A DNA stretch of 45,648 nucleotides from an uncultured Clostridia bacterium (GCA_934631985.1 CAKTYE010000013.1:1-45648); one strand, 5' to 3'; positions 6,933-15,176 are shown, numbered from the stretch's first letter. The notes: a model not told the origin generated them from the letters alone. Made by a program: numbers and translations.

Positions 6933-7874
6933 ATGACCATGAATCAGCTGCGTTATTTTGTGACGCTGGCGCACACGGAGCATTACGGACGCGCCGCCGA
7001 GGAGCTGTTCGTTTCGCAGCCGTCCCTCAGCCGCGCCATTGCGCTGCTGGAGGAGGAGCTGGACGTTGAGCTGTTTTCCCATGTGGGACGCAACATCGCG
7101 CTGACCCGGGCAGGCCGCATGTTTCTCATTTATGCAGAGCGGGCGCTGGCGCAGGTGGAGCTTGGCTGCAATGCCATGCGGCGCTTTTCCAACCATACCG
7201 AGGTGCTGTCCGTTGGCTGCATCACGCCGTTTCTGGGCAAGAACGACCTCCACGCCTATCTGGTGGAAAACATTCATCGTGCAGACGGCGTGCAGCTGGA
7301 CGTGCGCGTTTCGCAGACAGAGCAGCTTTTAGAGGACCTGCGCAAGCGGAAATACGACGTAGTGTTTTGCAGCTATGCCCCCGAGGCCACGGAGCTGGTC
7401 TTTCTGCCGGTGGTGGAGCTGCCCTTTGTGGTAGCGCTGCGGGAGGACGATCCGCTGGCGGCACAGGCGGAGATCGCCCCGGAGCAGCTTGCCGGGTGCA
7501 GCATGGTGCTGAACACCGAGCCGGTGTATTCCGCGCTGTTGCAGCAATTATTTGATGCTTATCACCTGTCGCCCATGGTGTGCGGCTCCTCCAACGAGGA
7601 TGCGGTGCTGATGCGCATGGTCGCGGACGGCGTAGGACTGCTCATCAGTACAGAACACATGCAGATGCACATGGCAGGCACCACCCTGCGTCCCCTGAAG
7701 CAGGAGCTTTTTCATCGCTACGTCTATTTAGCCTATCAGCCGGGGGCCGTACGTTCCCGCGCGGCTGAGCGGCTGATCCAATACGCGCACGATCGGGTGC
7801 TGCATGAGGAAGGGCTTCAGCCCAAGGCCGCAGACCGTTTGACGCTCGGCGCATCCATTGACTTTTTGCCCTAA
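6933..7874 (+). CDS. LysR-family transcriptional regulator
   Basis: A 313-residue regulator with the LysR winged helix-turn-helix at about residues 1-60 (MNQLRYFVTLAHTEHYGRAAE, then the recognition helix SQPSLSRAIALLEEELDVELF) and a type 2 periplasmic-binding-like effector domain from about 90 to 300. The ligand cannot be deduced. The ATG at 6933 follows GGGAGGG at seven bases. The gene is divergent from the secreted FMN-binding protein, with a T-N11-A dyad between, the classical arrangement for a LysR regulator and its target. The last codons overlap the predicted ruvC promoter at 7858-7886. Confidence 0.92.
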   Translation: MTMNQLRYFVTLAHTEHYGRAAEELFVSQPSLSRAIALLEEELDVELFSHVGRNIALTRAGRMFLIYAERALAQVELGCNAMRRFSNHTEVLSVGCITPFLGKNDLHAYLVENIHRADGVQLDVRVSQTEQLLEDLRKRKYDVVFCSYAPEATELVFLPVVELPFVVALREDDPLAAQAEIAPEQLAGCSMVLNTEPVYSALLQQLFDAYHLSPMVCGSSNEDAVLMRMVADGVGLLISTEHMQMHMAGTTLRPLKQELFHRYVYLAYQPGAVRSRAAERLIQYAHDRVLHEEGLQPKAADRLTLGASIDFLP

Positions 7875-7886
7875 AACAAGTATGAT
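7858..7886 (+). promoter_or_regulatory. Sigma-A-like promoter of the ruvC operon
   Basis: TTGACT (7858-7863), a 17-base spacer and TATGAT (7881-7886). The -35 element and part of the spacer lie within the last codons of lysR. The leader contains a GCGTTTG/CGAACGC hairpin (7894-7919). No LexA box of the CGAAC-N4-GTTCG type was found near it. Confidence 0.7.
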
Positions 7887-7949
7887 GGTAAAAGCGTTTG
7901 TTCCCCCTTGGGCGAACGCCGAAAAACACATGAGGTGATTCCCATCGTT

Positions 7950-8438
7950 GTGCTTGGTATCGACCCCGGCTACGCCCTGATGGGCTGGGGCGTGGTGGAG
8001 TCTCAGGGCAATCGCATGCGCCTGCTGGACTGCGGCGTGGTGGAGACCAAGGCAGGCGTACCCATTCAGGATCGTCTGCGCACCCTGCAAAAGGGCATCC
8101 GCGACCTGGTGGACAAATATCACCCGGACGATGTGGCCTTTGAGGAGCTGTTCTTCGCCCGCAATGTGACCACCGCCCTGACCGTGGGCGCGGCCCGCGG
8201 CGCAGCCATCATCGCGGCGGCGGAATACACTGAAAACCTCTATGAATACACGCCCATGCAGATCAAGCAGGCGGTGACCGGCTGGGGCAAGGCGGATAAG
8301 AAGCAGATTCAGCAGATGGTGAAGCTGCTGCTCCATCTGGACTTCATTCCCAAGCCCGACGACGCTGCCGACGGCATTGCCGCCGCCATCACCCACATTC
8401 AGGCGGGAGCGGCAAAGAGCGAGTTTAAGATGAAGTAA
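7950..8438 (+). CDS. ruvC: Crossover junction endodeoxyribonuclease RuvC
   Basis: RuvC resolves Holliday junctions as a metal-dependent dimer working with RuvAB. The acidic catalytic residues are present: Asp in the N-terminal LGIDPG, Glu in FEELFF, and the Asp pair in PDDAADG. The product is about 162 residues, normal for the family. The start is uncertain. The GTG at 7950 gives MLGIDPG but sits 12 bases from the GAGGTG ribosome site. A non-standard ATC at 7944 would have ideal six-base spacing and reproduce the usual M-x-x-L-G-I-D-P-G start. The frame is open upstream to a TTG at 7908. It is the first gene of the ruvCAB group. Confidence 0.93.
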   Translation: MLGIDPGYALMGWGVVESQGNRMRLLDCGVVETKAGVPIQDRLRTLQKGIRDLVDKYHPDDVAFEELFFARNVTTALTVGAARGAAIIAAAEYTENLYEYTPMQIKQAVTGWGKADKKQIQQMVKLLLHLDFIPKPDDAADGIAAAITHIQAGAAKSEFKMK

Positions 8439-8483
8439 CATTCGGCGGCCCTTCGCGCTGCCATAAAGGAGTTTCTTCCCAAG

Positions 8484-9092
8484 ATGTATGCATTTATCGA
8501 AGGCAAGGTCTGCGAGAAAAACGCGGGCGAACTGATCCTGCTGGCAGGCGGCGTGGGGTATCAGATCAACTGCTCCATGAACACGCTGGCGGCGGCCCCC
8601 GCCATTGGCGAGACCATGCGGTGCTATACCTGGCTTTCCGTGCGGGAGGACGCTATGGAACTGTTCGGCTTCGCTTCCCGGGAGGAAAAGCGCATGTTCC
8701 AGTCCCTGACCAGCGTCTCCGGCGTAGGCTCCAAAATGGCGCTGGCACTGTTGGGCAGCATGCCCCTGAAGGATCTGAATCTTGCGATCCTGCTGGGAGA
8801 TGTTACGGCGCTCAGCCGCGCCCCCGGCATCGGCAAAAAGACGGCGCAGCGCATCGCCCTGGAGCTGAAGGACAAGGTGAGCCAGGAGGACGTGAGCGCC
8901 GCTGCGGGCGCAGCCTCTCCCGCCATGGCGCAGGCCATGACCGCCGACTGCGTGACCGAAGCGCTGGAGGCCCTGCAGGCCCTCGGGTATACCCCCGGCG
9001 AGGCCCGCGCCGCCATTCAAAGTGTCCGCGACCAGAGCGACAAGACCGATGAACTGATTAAGCTGGCCCTGCGCAGCATGGCCGGAATGTGA
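8484..9092 (+). CDS. ruvA: Holliday junction branch migration protein RuvA
   Basis: RuvA binds four-way junctions as a tetramer and loads the RuvB motor. The 202-residue product has the three expected parts: an N-terminal OB-fold (MYAFIEGKVCEKNAGELILLAGG), tandem helix-hairpin-helix motifs around SVSGVGSKMALALL and APGIGKKTAQRIALELKDK, and a C-terminal RuvB-contact domain (EALEALQALGYTPGEARAAI). AAGGAG lies about 12 bases before the ATG. It is 45 bases behind ruvC, and its stop precedes the ruvB start by eight bases. Confidence 0.97.
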   Translation: MYAFIEGKVCEKNAGELILLAGGVGYQINCSMNTLAAAPAIGETMRCYTWLSVREDAMELFGFASREEKRMFQSLTSVSGVGSKMALALLGSMPLKDLNLAILLGDVTALSRAPGIGKKTAQRIALELKDKVSQEDVSAAAGAASPAMAQAMTADCVTEALEALQALGYTPGEARAAIQSVRDQSDKTDELIKLALRSMAGM

Positions 9093-9100
9093 GGCATGAC

Positions 9101-10156
9101 ATGACGGATGACCGTTTGATGACCGGGGGCTTTCGGGAGGAAGACAGCGCGGTGGAGCAAAGCCTTCGTCCTCACAGCCTGCGGGAATATGTGGGCCAGA
9201 AGGCGGTAAAGGACAGCCTGGGCATTTATATCCAGGCGGCACTGACCCGGCATGACGCGCTGGATCACATGCTGCTTTACGGCCCGCCGGGCCTGGGCAA
9301 AACCACCCTGGCCTGCATCGTTGCCGCCGAAATGGGGCAGAACATCCGCATCACCTCCGGCCCCGCCATTGACCGCCCCGGCGACCTGGCTTCCATTTTG
9401 AGCAACCTGTCCGCAGGGGATGTGCTGTTCATTGACGAGATCCACCGCCTGTCCCGGCAGGTGGAGGAGGTGCTGTACCCCGCCATGGAGGACTTTGCCA
9501 TCGACATCATGATCGGCAAGGGTCCTACAGCCCGCTCCATTCGCGTCGATCTGCCGCACTTCACGCTGGTGGGCGCAACCACCCGCGCGGGGCAGCTTTC
9601 CGCACCCCTGCGGGACCGCTTCGGCATGCTGTTCCGGCTGGAAATGTACACCCCGGAGGAGCTGGCACAGATCGTAGGCCGCAGCGCAGGCATTCTGGGC
9701 GTAAGCGCTGACCGGGACGGCATTCTGGAAATCGCCAGCCGCAGCCGCGGCACCCCGCGTATTGCCAACCGCATGCTGAAGCGTGTGCGGGACTTTGCGC
9801 AGGTTCGCGCAGAAGGTACCATCACCTATGAAGTCGCCCGGGACGCGCTGAACATGCTGGACGTGGACGAGTTGGGGCTGGACCGCACCGACCGCAACAT
9901 GCTCGCCACCATGATGGACAAGTTCGGCGGCGGCCCGGTGGGCTTGGACACCCTTGCTGCCACCACGGGCGAGGATGCAGTGACCATCGAGGACGTGTAT
10001 GAACCCTATCTGATGCAGCTTGGCTTCATCATGCGCACCCCCCGGGGCCGCATCTGCACCCCCGGCGCTTATGAGCATATGAAGCGTACGCCGCCCACCC
10101 CTGCCGCCCGTCCCGCTGAGACGAACGATCCCGACCAGCTCCGCTTTGATCTGTAA
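9101..10156 (+). CDS. ruvB: Holliday junction branch migration helicase RuvB
   Basis: A hexameric AAA+ ATPase that drives branch migration with RuvA. The 351-residue product carries Walker A (GPPGLGKTT, near residue 61), Walker B (FIDEIHRLS), sensor 1 (GATTRAG), an arginine-finger region (LRDRFG) and the C-terminal winged helix (EPYLMQLGFIMRTPRGR). The ATG at 9101 (MTDDRLMTGG) is chosen over a GTG at 9089 because it follows GAGG at six bases and matches the family start. It lies eight bases behind ruvA, so translation is probably coupled. A Pro/Ala-rich tail after the winged helix is typical. Confidence 0.97.
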   Translation: MTDDRLMTGGFREEDSAVEQSLRPHSLREYVGQKAVKDSLGIYIQAALTRHDALDHMLLYGPPGLGKTTLACIVAAEMGQNIRITSGPAIDRPGDLASILSNLSAGDVLFIDEIHRLSRQVEEVLYPAMEDFAIDIMIGKGPTARSIRVDLPHFTLVGATTRAGQLSAPLRDRFGMLFRLEMYTPEELAQIVGRSAGILGVSADRDGILEIASRSRGTPRIANRMLKRVRDFAQVRAEGTITYEVARDALNMLDVDELGLDRTDRNMLATMMDKFGGGPVGLDTLAATTGEDAVTIEDVYEPYLMQLGFIMRTPRGRICTPGAYEHMKRTPPTPAARPAETNDPDQLRFDL

Positions 10157-10168
10157 GGAGGGCTGCTC

Positions 10169-10720
10169 ATGGAATTTACGCCGCTTTCTTTTCCCCTGAA
10201 GGATGGGCGAACCGCTGTGCTGCGTTCTGTGTGCGGCACGGATGCAGCCGCAATGATCCGCCTGCTGGTAGATACCGCGGCGGAAACAGACTTTCTGCTG
10301 GGGTATCCCGAAGAACGAAGCTGCATGTCCGTAGAAGACGAAGCACGCTTCCTGGATGCACAGCAGGCCTCCCCGGACGCTTTGATGCTTCTGTGCGAGG
10401 TCGATGGGCAGATTGCAGGCAACTGCTGCCTGACGTTTAGCCACCGCCTAAAAATCGCGCACCGGGCTGAAATCGCCATTGCCCTGCGCAAGGCCTATTG
10501 GGGGCAGGGCATCGGCACCCGCATGTTCGAGGTCATGCTGGCGCAGGCGCAACAGCGTCCCGGCGTATTGCAGGTTGAGCTGGATGTGATCGAAGGTAAC
10601 AGCCGCGCCCGCGCCCTGTATGAAAAGATGGGCTTCCGCGTGGTGGGCGTTCGCCCGGACGCGATCCGCCTGAAGGACGGCACACTGTTAAACGAATACA
10701 CCATGATGCTGAAATTATAA
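10169..10720 (+). CDS. GNAT family N-acetyltransferase
   Basis: A 183-residue single-domain acetyltransferase. The acetyl-CoA loop is visible as AYWGQGIGTRMFE (Q-x-x-G-x-G), preceded by strand beta4 (AEIAIALRKA) and followed by the motif B region (LDVIEGNSRARALYEKMGFRVVG). The pattern resembles the RimJ/RimL-like branch that acetylates protein N-termini or small amines; the substrate is unknown. AAGGAGG sits upstream of the ATG, 12 bases behind ruvB and 15 before queA, so it belongs to the ruv-queA operon. It interrupts an otherwise common ruvB-queA adjacency. Confidence 0.88.
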   Translation: MEFTPLSFPLKDGRTAVLRSVCGTDAAAMIRLLVDTAAETDFLLGYPEERSCMSVEDEARFLDAQQASPDALMLLCEVDGQIAGNCCLTFSHRLKIAHRAEIAIALRKAYWGQGIGTRMFEVMLAQAQQRPGVLQVELDVIEGNSRARALYEKMGFRVVGVRPDAIRLKDGTLLNEYTMMLKL

Positions 10721-10735
10721 GAAGGGTAGAAAAGC

Positions 10736-11764
10736 ATGAAAACCACCGATTTTGATTATGAGCTTCCCGAGGAGTTGATCGCGCAGACCCCCATGGAGCC
10801 GCGCGACCACAGCCGCCTGATGGTGCTGCACCGTTCCACGGGCGAAATTGAGCATAAGCACTTTTACGACATTGTGGATTATCTGCGCCCCGGCGATGCG
10901 CTGGTGCTGAACGAGACAAAGGTCATCCCCGCCCGTCTGCTGGGCGTGAAGGAGGACACGGGCGTGCCGGTGGAGGTGCTGCTGCTGCGCCGGGAAAACG
11001 CCACGGACTGGGAGGCGCTGGTACGTCCGGGCCGCCGCCTGAAGCCCGGCGCGGTGTGCAGCTTCGGCGACGGACTGCTGCACTGCACCGTGCTGGAAAA
11101 TGTGGAGGAGACCGGCGGACGCATGGTGCGTTTCTCCTATGAGGGTGTGTTTGAGGAGCTGCTGGACAAGCTGGGTGAGATGCCCCTGCCGCCCTACATT
11201 CATGAAAAGCTAGCGGATCAAAACCGCTATCAGACGGTCTACGCGAAGTCCGAAGGGTCGGCGGCGGCGCCCACGGCGGGGCTGCACTTCACCCCCGAGC
11301 TGCTGGAAAAGGTGCGGCAAAAGGGCGTGACCATTGTGCCGGTGCTGCTGCATGTGGGCCTTGGCACCTTCCGCCCGGTGAAGGAGGAAGACGTGGACAA
11401 GCACGTCATGCACTCCGAGTTTTATCAGGTGACGAAGGAAGCCGCCGACACGCTGAACCGCATCCGTGCCGAGGGCGGTCGTCTGGTCTGCGTAGGGACG
11501 ACCTCGGTGCGCACCATTGAGACGGTGGCGGACGATGCGGGCGTGATCCATCCCGGCTCCGGCGAAACGGCGATTTTCATCAAGCCCGGTGTGAAGATCA
11601 AGGCGGTGGACGCGCTCATCACCAATTTCCACCTGCCCCAAAGCACGCTGGTGATGCTGGTCAGCACCTTTGTCGGCCGGGAAAAGACGCTGGAGGCCTA
11701 TCGGCTGGCGGTACAGGAGAAGTATCGATTCTTTAGCTTTGGCGATGCAATGTTCATCGAGTAA
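10736..11764 (+). CDS. queA: S-adenosylmethionine:tRNA ribosyltransferase-isomerase
   Basis: QueA transfers and isomerises the ribosyl group of SAM onto 7-aminomethyl-7-deazaguanine in tRNA, forming epoxyqueuosine. The 342-residue length fits. Diagnostic segments are FDYELPEELIAQTP at the N-terminus, VLNETKVIPARL, the central SAAAPTAGLHFT signature and the C-terminal NFHLPQSTLVMLVS. The ATG follows GAAGGG. Linkage to ruvAB is common among Bacillota. The tgt gene, usually close to queA, is not in this window. Confidence 0.97.
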   Translation: MKTTDFDYELPEELIAQTPMEPRDHSRLMVLHRSTGEIEHKHFYDIVDYLRPGDALVLNETKVIPARLLGVKEDTGVPVEVLLLRRENATDWEALVRPGRRLKPGAVCSFGDGLLHCTVLENVEETGGRMVRFSYEGVFEELLDKLGEMPLPPYIHEKLADQNRYQTVYAKSEGSAAAPTAGLHFTPELLEKVRQKGVTIVPVLLHVGLGTFRPVKEEDVDKHVMHSEFYQVTKEAADTLNRIRAEGGRLVCVGTTSVRTIETVADDAGVIHPGSGETAIFIKPGVKIKAVDALITNFHLPQSTLVMLVSTFVGREKTLEAYRLAVQEKYRFFSFGDAMFIE

Positions 11765-11859
11765 CTTGAACGCGGGATACGCAGGGCTTCGGCGCTGATG
11801 ATCCATAGGACCGTTCGCCTTTCATGGCGGCGGGAAAAAGTGAAAGTGGAGGGGTCAAC

Positions 11860-12306
11860 ATGATCGCACTGGCGTGTGACCACACGGGAATTGAACTGAA
11901 GGAAGAAATGAAGAAGCTGCTGGATTCCATGGGACTGGATTACCAGGATTTCGGCACCAACGAGCCTGTCAGCTGCGACTATCCCATTTATGGCTACCGC
12001 GCGGCGAAGGCCGTGGCAGACGGGATCTGCGACCGCGGCATTCTGATCTGCGGCACAGGCATCGGCATCGGCATCGCCGCCAGCAAGGTCAAGGGCATTC
12101 GCGTTTGCACCTGCTCGGATGTGTATTCCGCTGAGCTGAGCAAGCGCCACAACAACAGCAATATTCTCACCATGGGCGCGCGCGTGGTAGGTGTGGACCT
12201 GGCGAAGATGATCGCCACCCACTGGCTGACCGCCGAGTTCGAGGGAGGACGGCATCAGCGCCGGGTGGATGAGATCACCGCCATTGAGAACGGCGAGGAG
12301 CTGTAA
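11860..12306 (+). CDS. rpiB: Ribose-5-phosphate isomerase B (RpiB/LacAB family)
   Basis: Interconverts ribose 5-phosphate and ribulose 5-phosphate in the pentose phosphate pathway. The 148-residue product has the active-site Cys at about residue 64 in ICGTGIGIGIAA, the N-terminal ACDHTG motif and the phosphate-binding RHNNSNILTMGAR stretch. The frame is open from 11824, but the ATG at 11860 follows GTGGAGGGG and gives the normal MIALACDH start. LacA/LacB subunits are close relatives, but a single unpaired gene favours RpiB. A 95-base gap separates it from queA, and a strong terminator follows, so it is either the last gene of the ruv operon or a separate unit. Confidence 0.93.
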   Translation: MIALACDHTGIELKEEMKKLLDSMGLDYQDFGTNEPVSCDYPIYGYRAAKAVADGICDRGILICGTGIGIGIAASKVKGIRVCTCSDVYSAELSKRHNNSNILTMGARVVGVDLAKMIATHWLTAEFEGGRHQRRVDEITAIENGEEL

Positions 12307-12327
12307 GCCGAAAAGGTTGGCACAAAA

Positions 12328-12375
12328 AAGCAAGTGCGGCTTGTCTGGTTGGATAAGCTGCACTTGCTTTTTATT
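12328..12375 (+). terminator. Intrinsic terminator after rpiB
   Basis: AAGCAAGTGCGGCTT (12328-12342) pairs with AAGCTGCACTTGCTT (12355-12369) over 15 bp with one G-U pair, followed by a T run. It closes the ruvC-rpiB direction. Confidence 0.9.
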
Positions 12376-12440
12376 TGGGCTTTCAAGGGATACGATGGCA
12401 ATTGGCTATACAAACAAGCCACCCCTCGCGCCAGCGCTTG

Positions 12441-12490
12441 CCTCCTTCCGCAAAAGGAGGACAGCCGCCCTCATGTGCGGCAGGAGGATA
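12441..12490. repeat. Double-hairpin dispersed repeat, copy 1
   Basis: CCTCCTT-ccgcaa-AAGGAGG (12441-12460), then ACA, then GCCGC...GCGGC (12464-12481), ending AGGAGGATA. About 80% of positions match the element at 25581-25631 in the same order and spacing. It lies in a 338-base gap (12307-12644) between the rpiB terminator region and the MATE gene; no gene is seen in that gap. Confidence 0.75.
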
Positions 12491-12540
12491 AGCTCACCTG
12501 CTGCAGACCCCAGCCGCCCCCCCAAATGCGCGGTCACATC

Positions 12541-12634
12541 GGTTACATACGCTTTTGCTCCATGTAACCATTTTCCAAAAAGCCTTGAAATTCCTAGCTT
12601 TCTCCTGTTACATCCAAGGGTCTTCTCATGTAAC
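12541..12634. repeat. Four copies of GTTACAT/ATGTAAC forming two hairpins
   Basis: GGTTACAT (12541-12548) pairs with ATGTAACC (12562-12569), and GTTACAT (12607-12613) with ATGTAAC (12628-12634). The loops are 13 and 14 bases. The second hairpin begins about ten bases after the MATE stop on the minus strand but has no T run, so it is a doubtful terminator. It could equally be a protein-binding array or a transcript-stabilising structure. Confidence 0.6.
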
Positions 12635-12644
12635 CGTTCCTCTG

Positions 12645-14006
12645 TCAGGCCGTTTCCGCCTGCTTTGGCATCTTGCGGGCAACAACTATATAGCAGCCCA
12701 TATGAATCAGGAATGTCACCAGCCAGGACACGGGATAGGAGATATACAGCACATCCAGCGTGGGGTTCGCTGCGAAAATGGTGTAAATCCACACAATACG
12801 CAGCAGGCATGCACCCGTCAGGGAAACGATCATGGGAACGATGGAATAGCCCATGCCGCGCATCTGGCCCACCATGGTATCCATCATGCCGCACAGGAAG
12901 TACGTCGGGCAAATGATGGACATACGGATCAGACCGAAGCGAATGACCTCCGGGTCCGTATTGTACAGGCCGAGCAATTGATTGCCCAGCGCCAGGAAGA
13001 TCATGCCCATGCCCATGCCGATGACAAACACCGTTCCAAGGCACAACCATAGGGTACGCCGCACACGGGGATAATTCTTCGCGCCGTGGTTTGCACTGGC
13101 GAAGGTCATGTCCGCCTGATAAACGGAGTTCATGGACGTGTAAATGAAGCCCTCCAAGTTGGAGGCCGCCGCGTTGCCCGCCATGACCACCGAGCCGAAG
13201 GAGTTCACCGCCGACTGAATCAGTACGTTGGAAATGGAGAACAGGCTGCCCTGCAGCCCTGCCGGGAGGCCCACCCGCAGAATGTCCAACAGGCTTTGCT
13301 TATGAATGCGCAGAAGGTGTGGATCCAAGCGAATTACACTGTCCGAATGCAGCAGGCAGATCAGCACCAGCACCATGGAGACCACCTGCGAGGTCACGGT
13401 GGCAACGGCTACACCATCCACGCCCATGTGGCACACAATGACCAGGAACAAGTTCATGATGACGTTGATGATGCCCGAAATGGTCAGGTAGTACAGCGGG
13501 CGCTTCGTATCGCCCACGGCCCGCAGAATGGACGCGCCGAAGGTATACAGCATGTTGGCAGGCATGCCCAGGAAGTAAATCTGCATGTACAGGGTAGCGC
13601 TGTCGATCACGTCCTCCGGGTTGCCCATGAGCAGCAGCAGCGGCCTTGCCAGCACATAGCCTAACACCGCCATGATCACGCCGCCGATGCCCGCCACCAC
13701 CATGGCGGTATGTACGCCCTGATGCACCGCCTTGGCGTCGCCTGCGCCATAGGCCCGGGCAATGACCACGCTTGCGCCCACACCCAGACCCATAAACACG
13801 TTGATGATCAGATTGATCAGCGCACCGGTGGAGCCCACCGCCGCCAACGCCTGCGGACCGACGAACTGGCCCACGACCACCACGTCCGCCGCATTATACA
13901 GCAGCTGCAAAACGCCCGTCAGCACCAAGGGGAAGGTGAATCGAAGAATTTTCGGCAGCAGCGAACCGCTGCACATGTCCATTTCATAATGATGAGCTCT
14001 ACGCAT
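12645..14006 (-). CDS. MATE family efflux transporter
   Basis: A 453-residue multidrug and toxic-compound extrusion protein, a cation-coupled exporter of the cytoplasmic membrane. About twelve hydrophobic helices are visible. The family signature at the N-terminus (MDMCSGSLLPKILRFTFPLVLTG, then LLYNAADVVVVGQFVG and ALAAVG) and the second-half repeat (NAAASNLEGFIYTSMN) are clear. The substrate cannot be told. The start at 14006 has GAGGGAG just upstream. It lies 33 bases behind the metallophosphoesterase-like gene on the same strand, so the two probably share the promoter at 15149-15176. Confidence 0.95.
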   Translation of the reverse strand: MRRAHHYEMDMCSGSLLPKILRFTFPLVLTGVLQLLYNAADVVVVGQFVGPQALAAVGSTGALINLIINVFMGLGVGASVVIARAYGAGDAKAVHQGVHTAMVVAGIGGVIMAVLGYVLARPLLLLMGNPEDVIDSATLYMQIYFLGMPANMLYTFGASILRAVGDTKRPLYYLTISGIINVIMNLFLVIVCHMGVDGVAVATVTSQVVSMVLVLICLLHSDSVIRLDPHLLRIHKQSLLDILRVGLPAGLQGSLFSISNVLIQSAVNSFGSVVMAGNAAASNLEGFIYTSMNSVYQADMTFASANHGAKNYPRVRRTLWLCLGTVFVIGMGMGMIFLALGNQLLGLYNTDPEVIRFGLIRMSIICPTYFLCGMMDTMVGQMRGMGYSIVPMIVSLTGACLLRIVWIYTIFAANPTLDVLYISYPVSWLVTFLIHMGCYIVVARKMPKQAETA

Positions 14007-14039
14007 AGTCTCCCTCTACTGCTCCTTTGTCCTGTTGTG

Positions 14040-15116
14040 TCAAACGATCTGGCTGCTCAGGCGCAGATACGTCATGACGGGGGTGTTGAACAGCCGTCCG
14101 GGCTGCCAGGTATAATACGGGCTTGCGCCCAGTCCCGGGCTGATGTATTGCGGAATGCCGCTTAAATATTGCAGTCCCATCAGCCCCTCGTCCCCGGGAA
14201 ACCAGCCGAAGGCCGGACAATAGATGGCCCCGCCGCCCGGCAAGCGCCACTGTCCGCCGCAGTAATGCCCCGCAAGGATCAGCGACACATGGTGGAACGA
14301 GAAGGTGGTCGTCTTGTCCGTCCAGTTCATCATGGTGGACACATAGTCCCCCGTCAGCGGGGTGTGGCTCACCGCCACCTGAATGTCCGCATCCTTGATC
14401 TGCGCCAGCTTCTCGCGGATGCTTGCCAGCTTGTCCAGCTGATACTGCACCACTCGCAGCTGCGCAGCCTGATCCGGGGTCAGAATCGCGTCTTCCCGCT
14501 GAAGCTGCTCCAATTGATTGCGATAGGCCAGCTCCGTGGCGTCCAGATCCAGGCTGTACAGATACTCCGGCACCAGCCACAGCGTGGACTTGCCCCGCAC
14601 CTGCATCTGCGGCTCGTCCAGGTAAATCGCGCCATGCTCCGTGGCCTCCCGCAGCCAATCCGCGTAAGGGGAAAGACTGGCGTGTGCTGTCGCGTCCAGC
14701 GGTGCGGGGTCGCTGTCCCCCGCAATGATATACACGGACACATCCTGCGGCATAGCGTCCAGCAGCCGCAGCAGGGGGCCGCTGTCGCCGTTTTCCCCCA
14801 CCATGTCGCCCGTCAGCACCACGCAGGAAACGTTGCGCCGGGCAATGGCCTTTGCCAGCACGGCAGTGTCCGGGCGTGAAGTCGCATGCAGGTCGCTCAG
14901 GTGCAGAATGGAGAAGCTTTCCAAATCGGACGGCAGCGTCTCCACCGTGACGCGCTGGGTCAGATACTCCACCTGACTGATGGAAGCCAGGTTCATAATC
15001 AGCATAGCCGTCGCGCCCAGCAACATCAGCACCAGCAGCCAGATAAAAAAGTTTCGTACCGGGTGCGTTTTTTTGCGCGGCGCAAAAATGTAAGCGTTTT
15101 TATGTCGGCGACCCAT
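14040..15116 (-). CDS. Membrane-anchored metallophosphoesterase-like protein with altered metal motifs
   Basis: A 358-residue calcineurin-like phosphoesterase fold behind an N-terminal transmembrane helix (about residues 24-46) with a basic cytosolic tail, so the domain should face outward. LHLSDLHA, LTGDMVGE and VSHTPLTG are in family order. Two metal-site motifs differ from the usual form: the GNH[D/E] position reads AGDSDP, and the terminal GHTHGGQ reads GHYCGGQ, with Cys in place of the second His. It may bind metals differently or be a non-enzymatic sensor. A predicted helical stretch (LAYRNQLEQLQREDAIL) is inserted mid-domain. The ATG at 15116 is preferred because the GTG at 15122 overlaps GGAGGTG. 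First gene of an operon with the MATE exporter. Confidence 0.85.
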   Translation of the reverse strand: MGRRHKNAYIFAPRKKTHPVRNFFIWLLVLMLLGATAMLIMNLASISQVEYLTQRVTVETLPSDLESFSILHLSDLHATSRPDTAVLAKAIARRNVSCVVLTGDMVGENGDSGPLLRLLDAMPQDVSVYIIAGDSDPAPLDATAHASLSPYADWLREATEHGAIYLDEPQMQVRGKSTLWLVPEYLYSLDLDATELAYRNQLEQLQREDAILTPDQAAQLRVVQYQLDKLASIREKLAQIKDADIQVAVSHTPLTGDYVSTMMNWTDKTTTFSFHHVSLILAGHYCGGQWRLPGGGAIYCPAFGWFPGDEGLMGLQYLSGIPQYISPGLGASPYYTWQPGRLFNTPVMTYLRLSSQIV

Positions 15117-15148
15117 GGACACCTCCGCATGCGCAAGATTTCAGTTCC

Positions 15149-15176
15149 ATTATATGCTTTTTTTGCCGACATGCAA
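15149..15176 (-). promoter_or_regulatory. Sigma-A-like promoter of the phosphoesterase-MATE operon
   Basis: On the minus strand TTGCAT (15176-15171), a 16-base A-rich spacer and a perfect TATAAT (15154-15149), about 30 bases before the ATG at 15116. Confidence 0.72.

Noticed and set aside
7887..7950. LexA/SOS box ahead of ruvC
   Set aside because: CGAAC and GTTTG pieces occur, but in the wrong order and spacing for CGAAC-N4-GTTCG; they form a hairpin instead.
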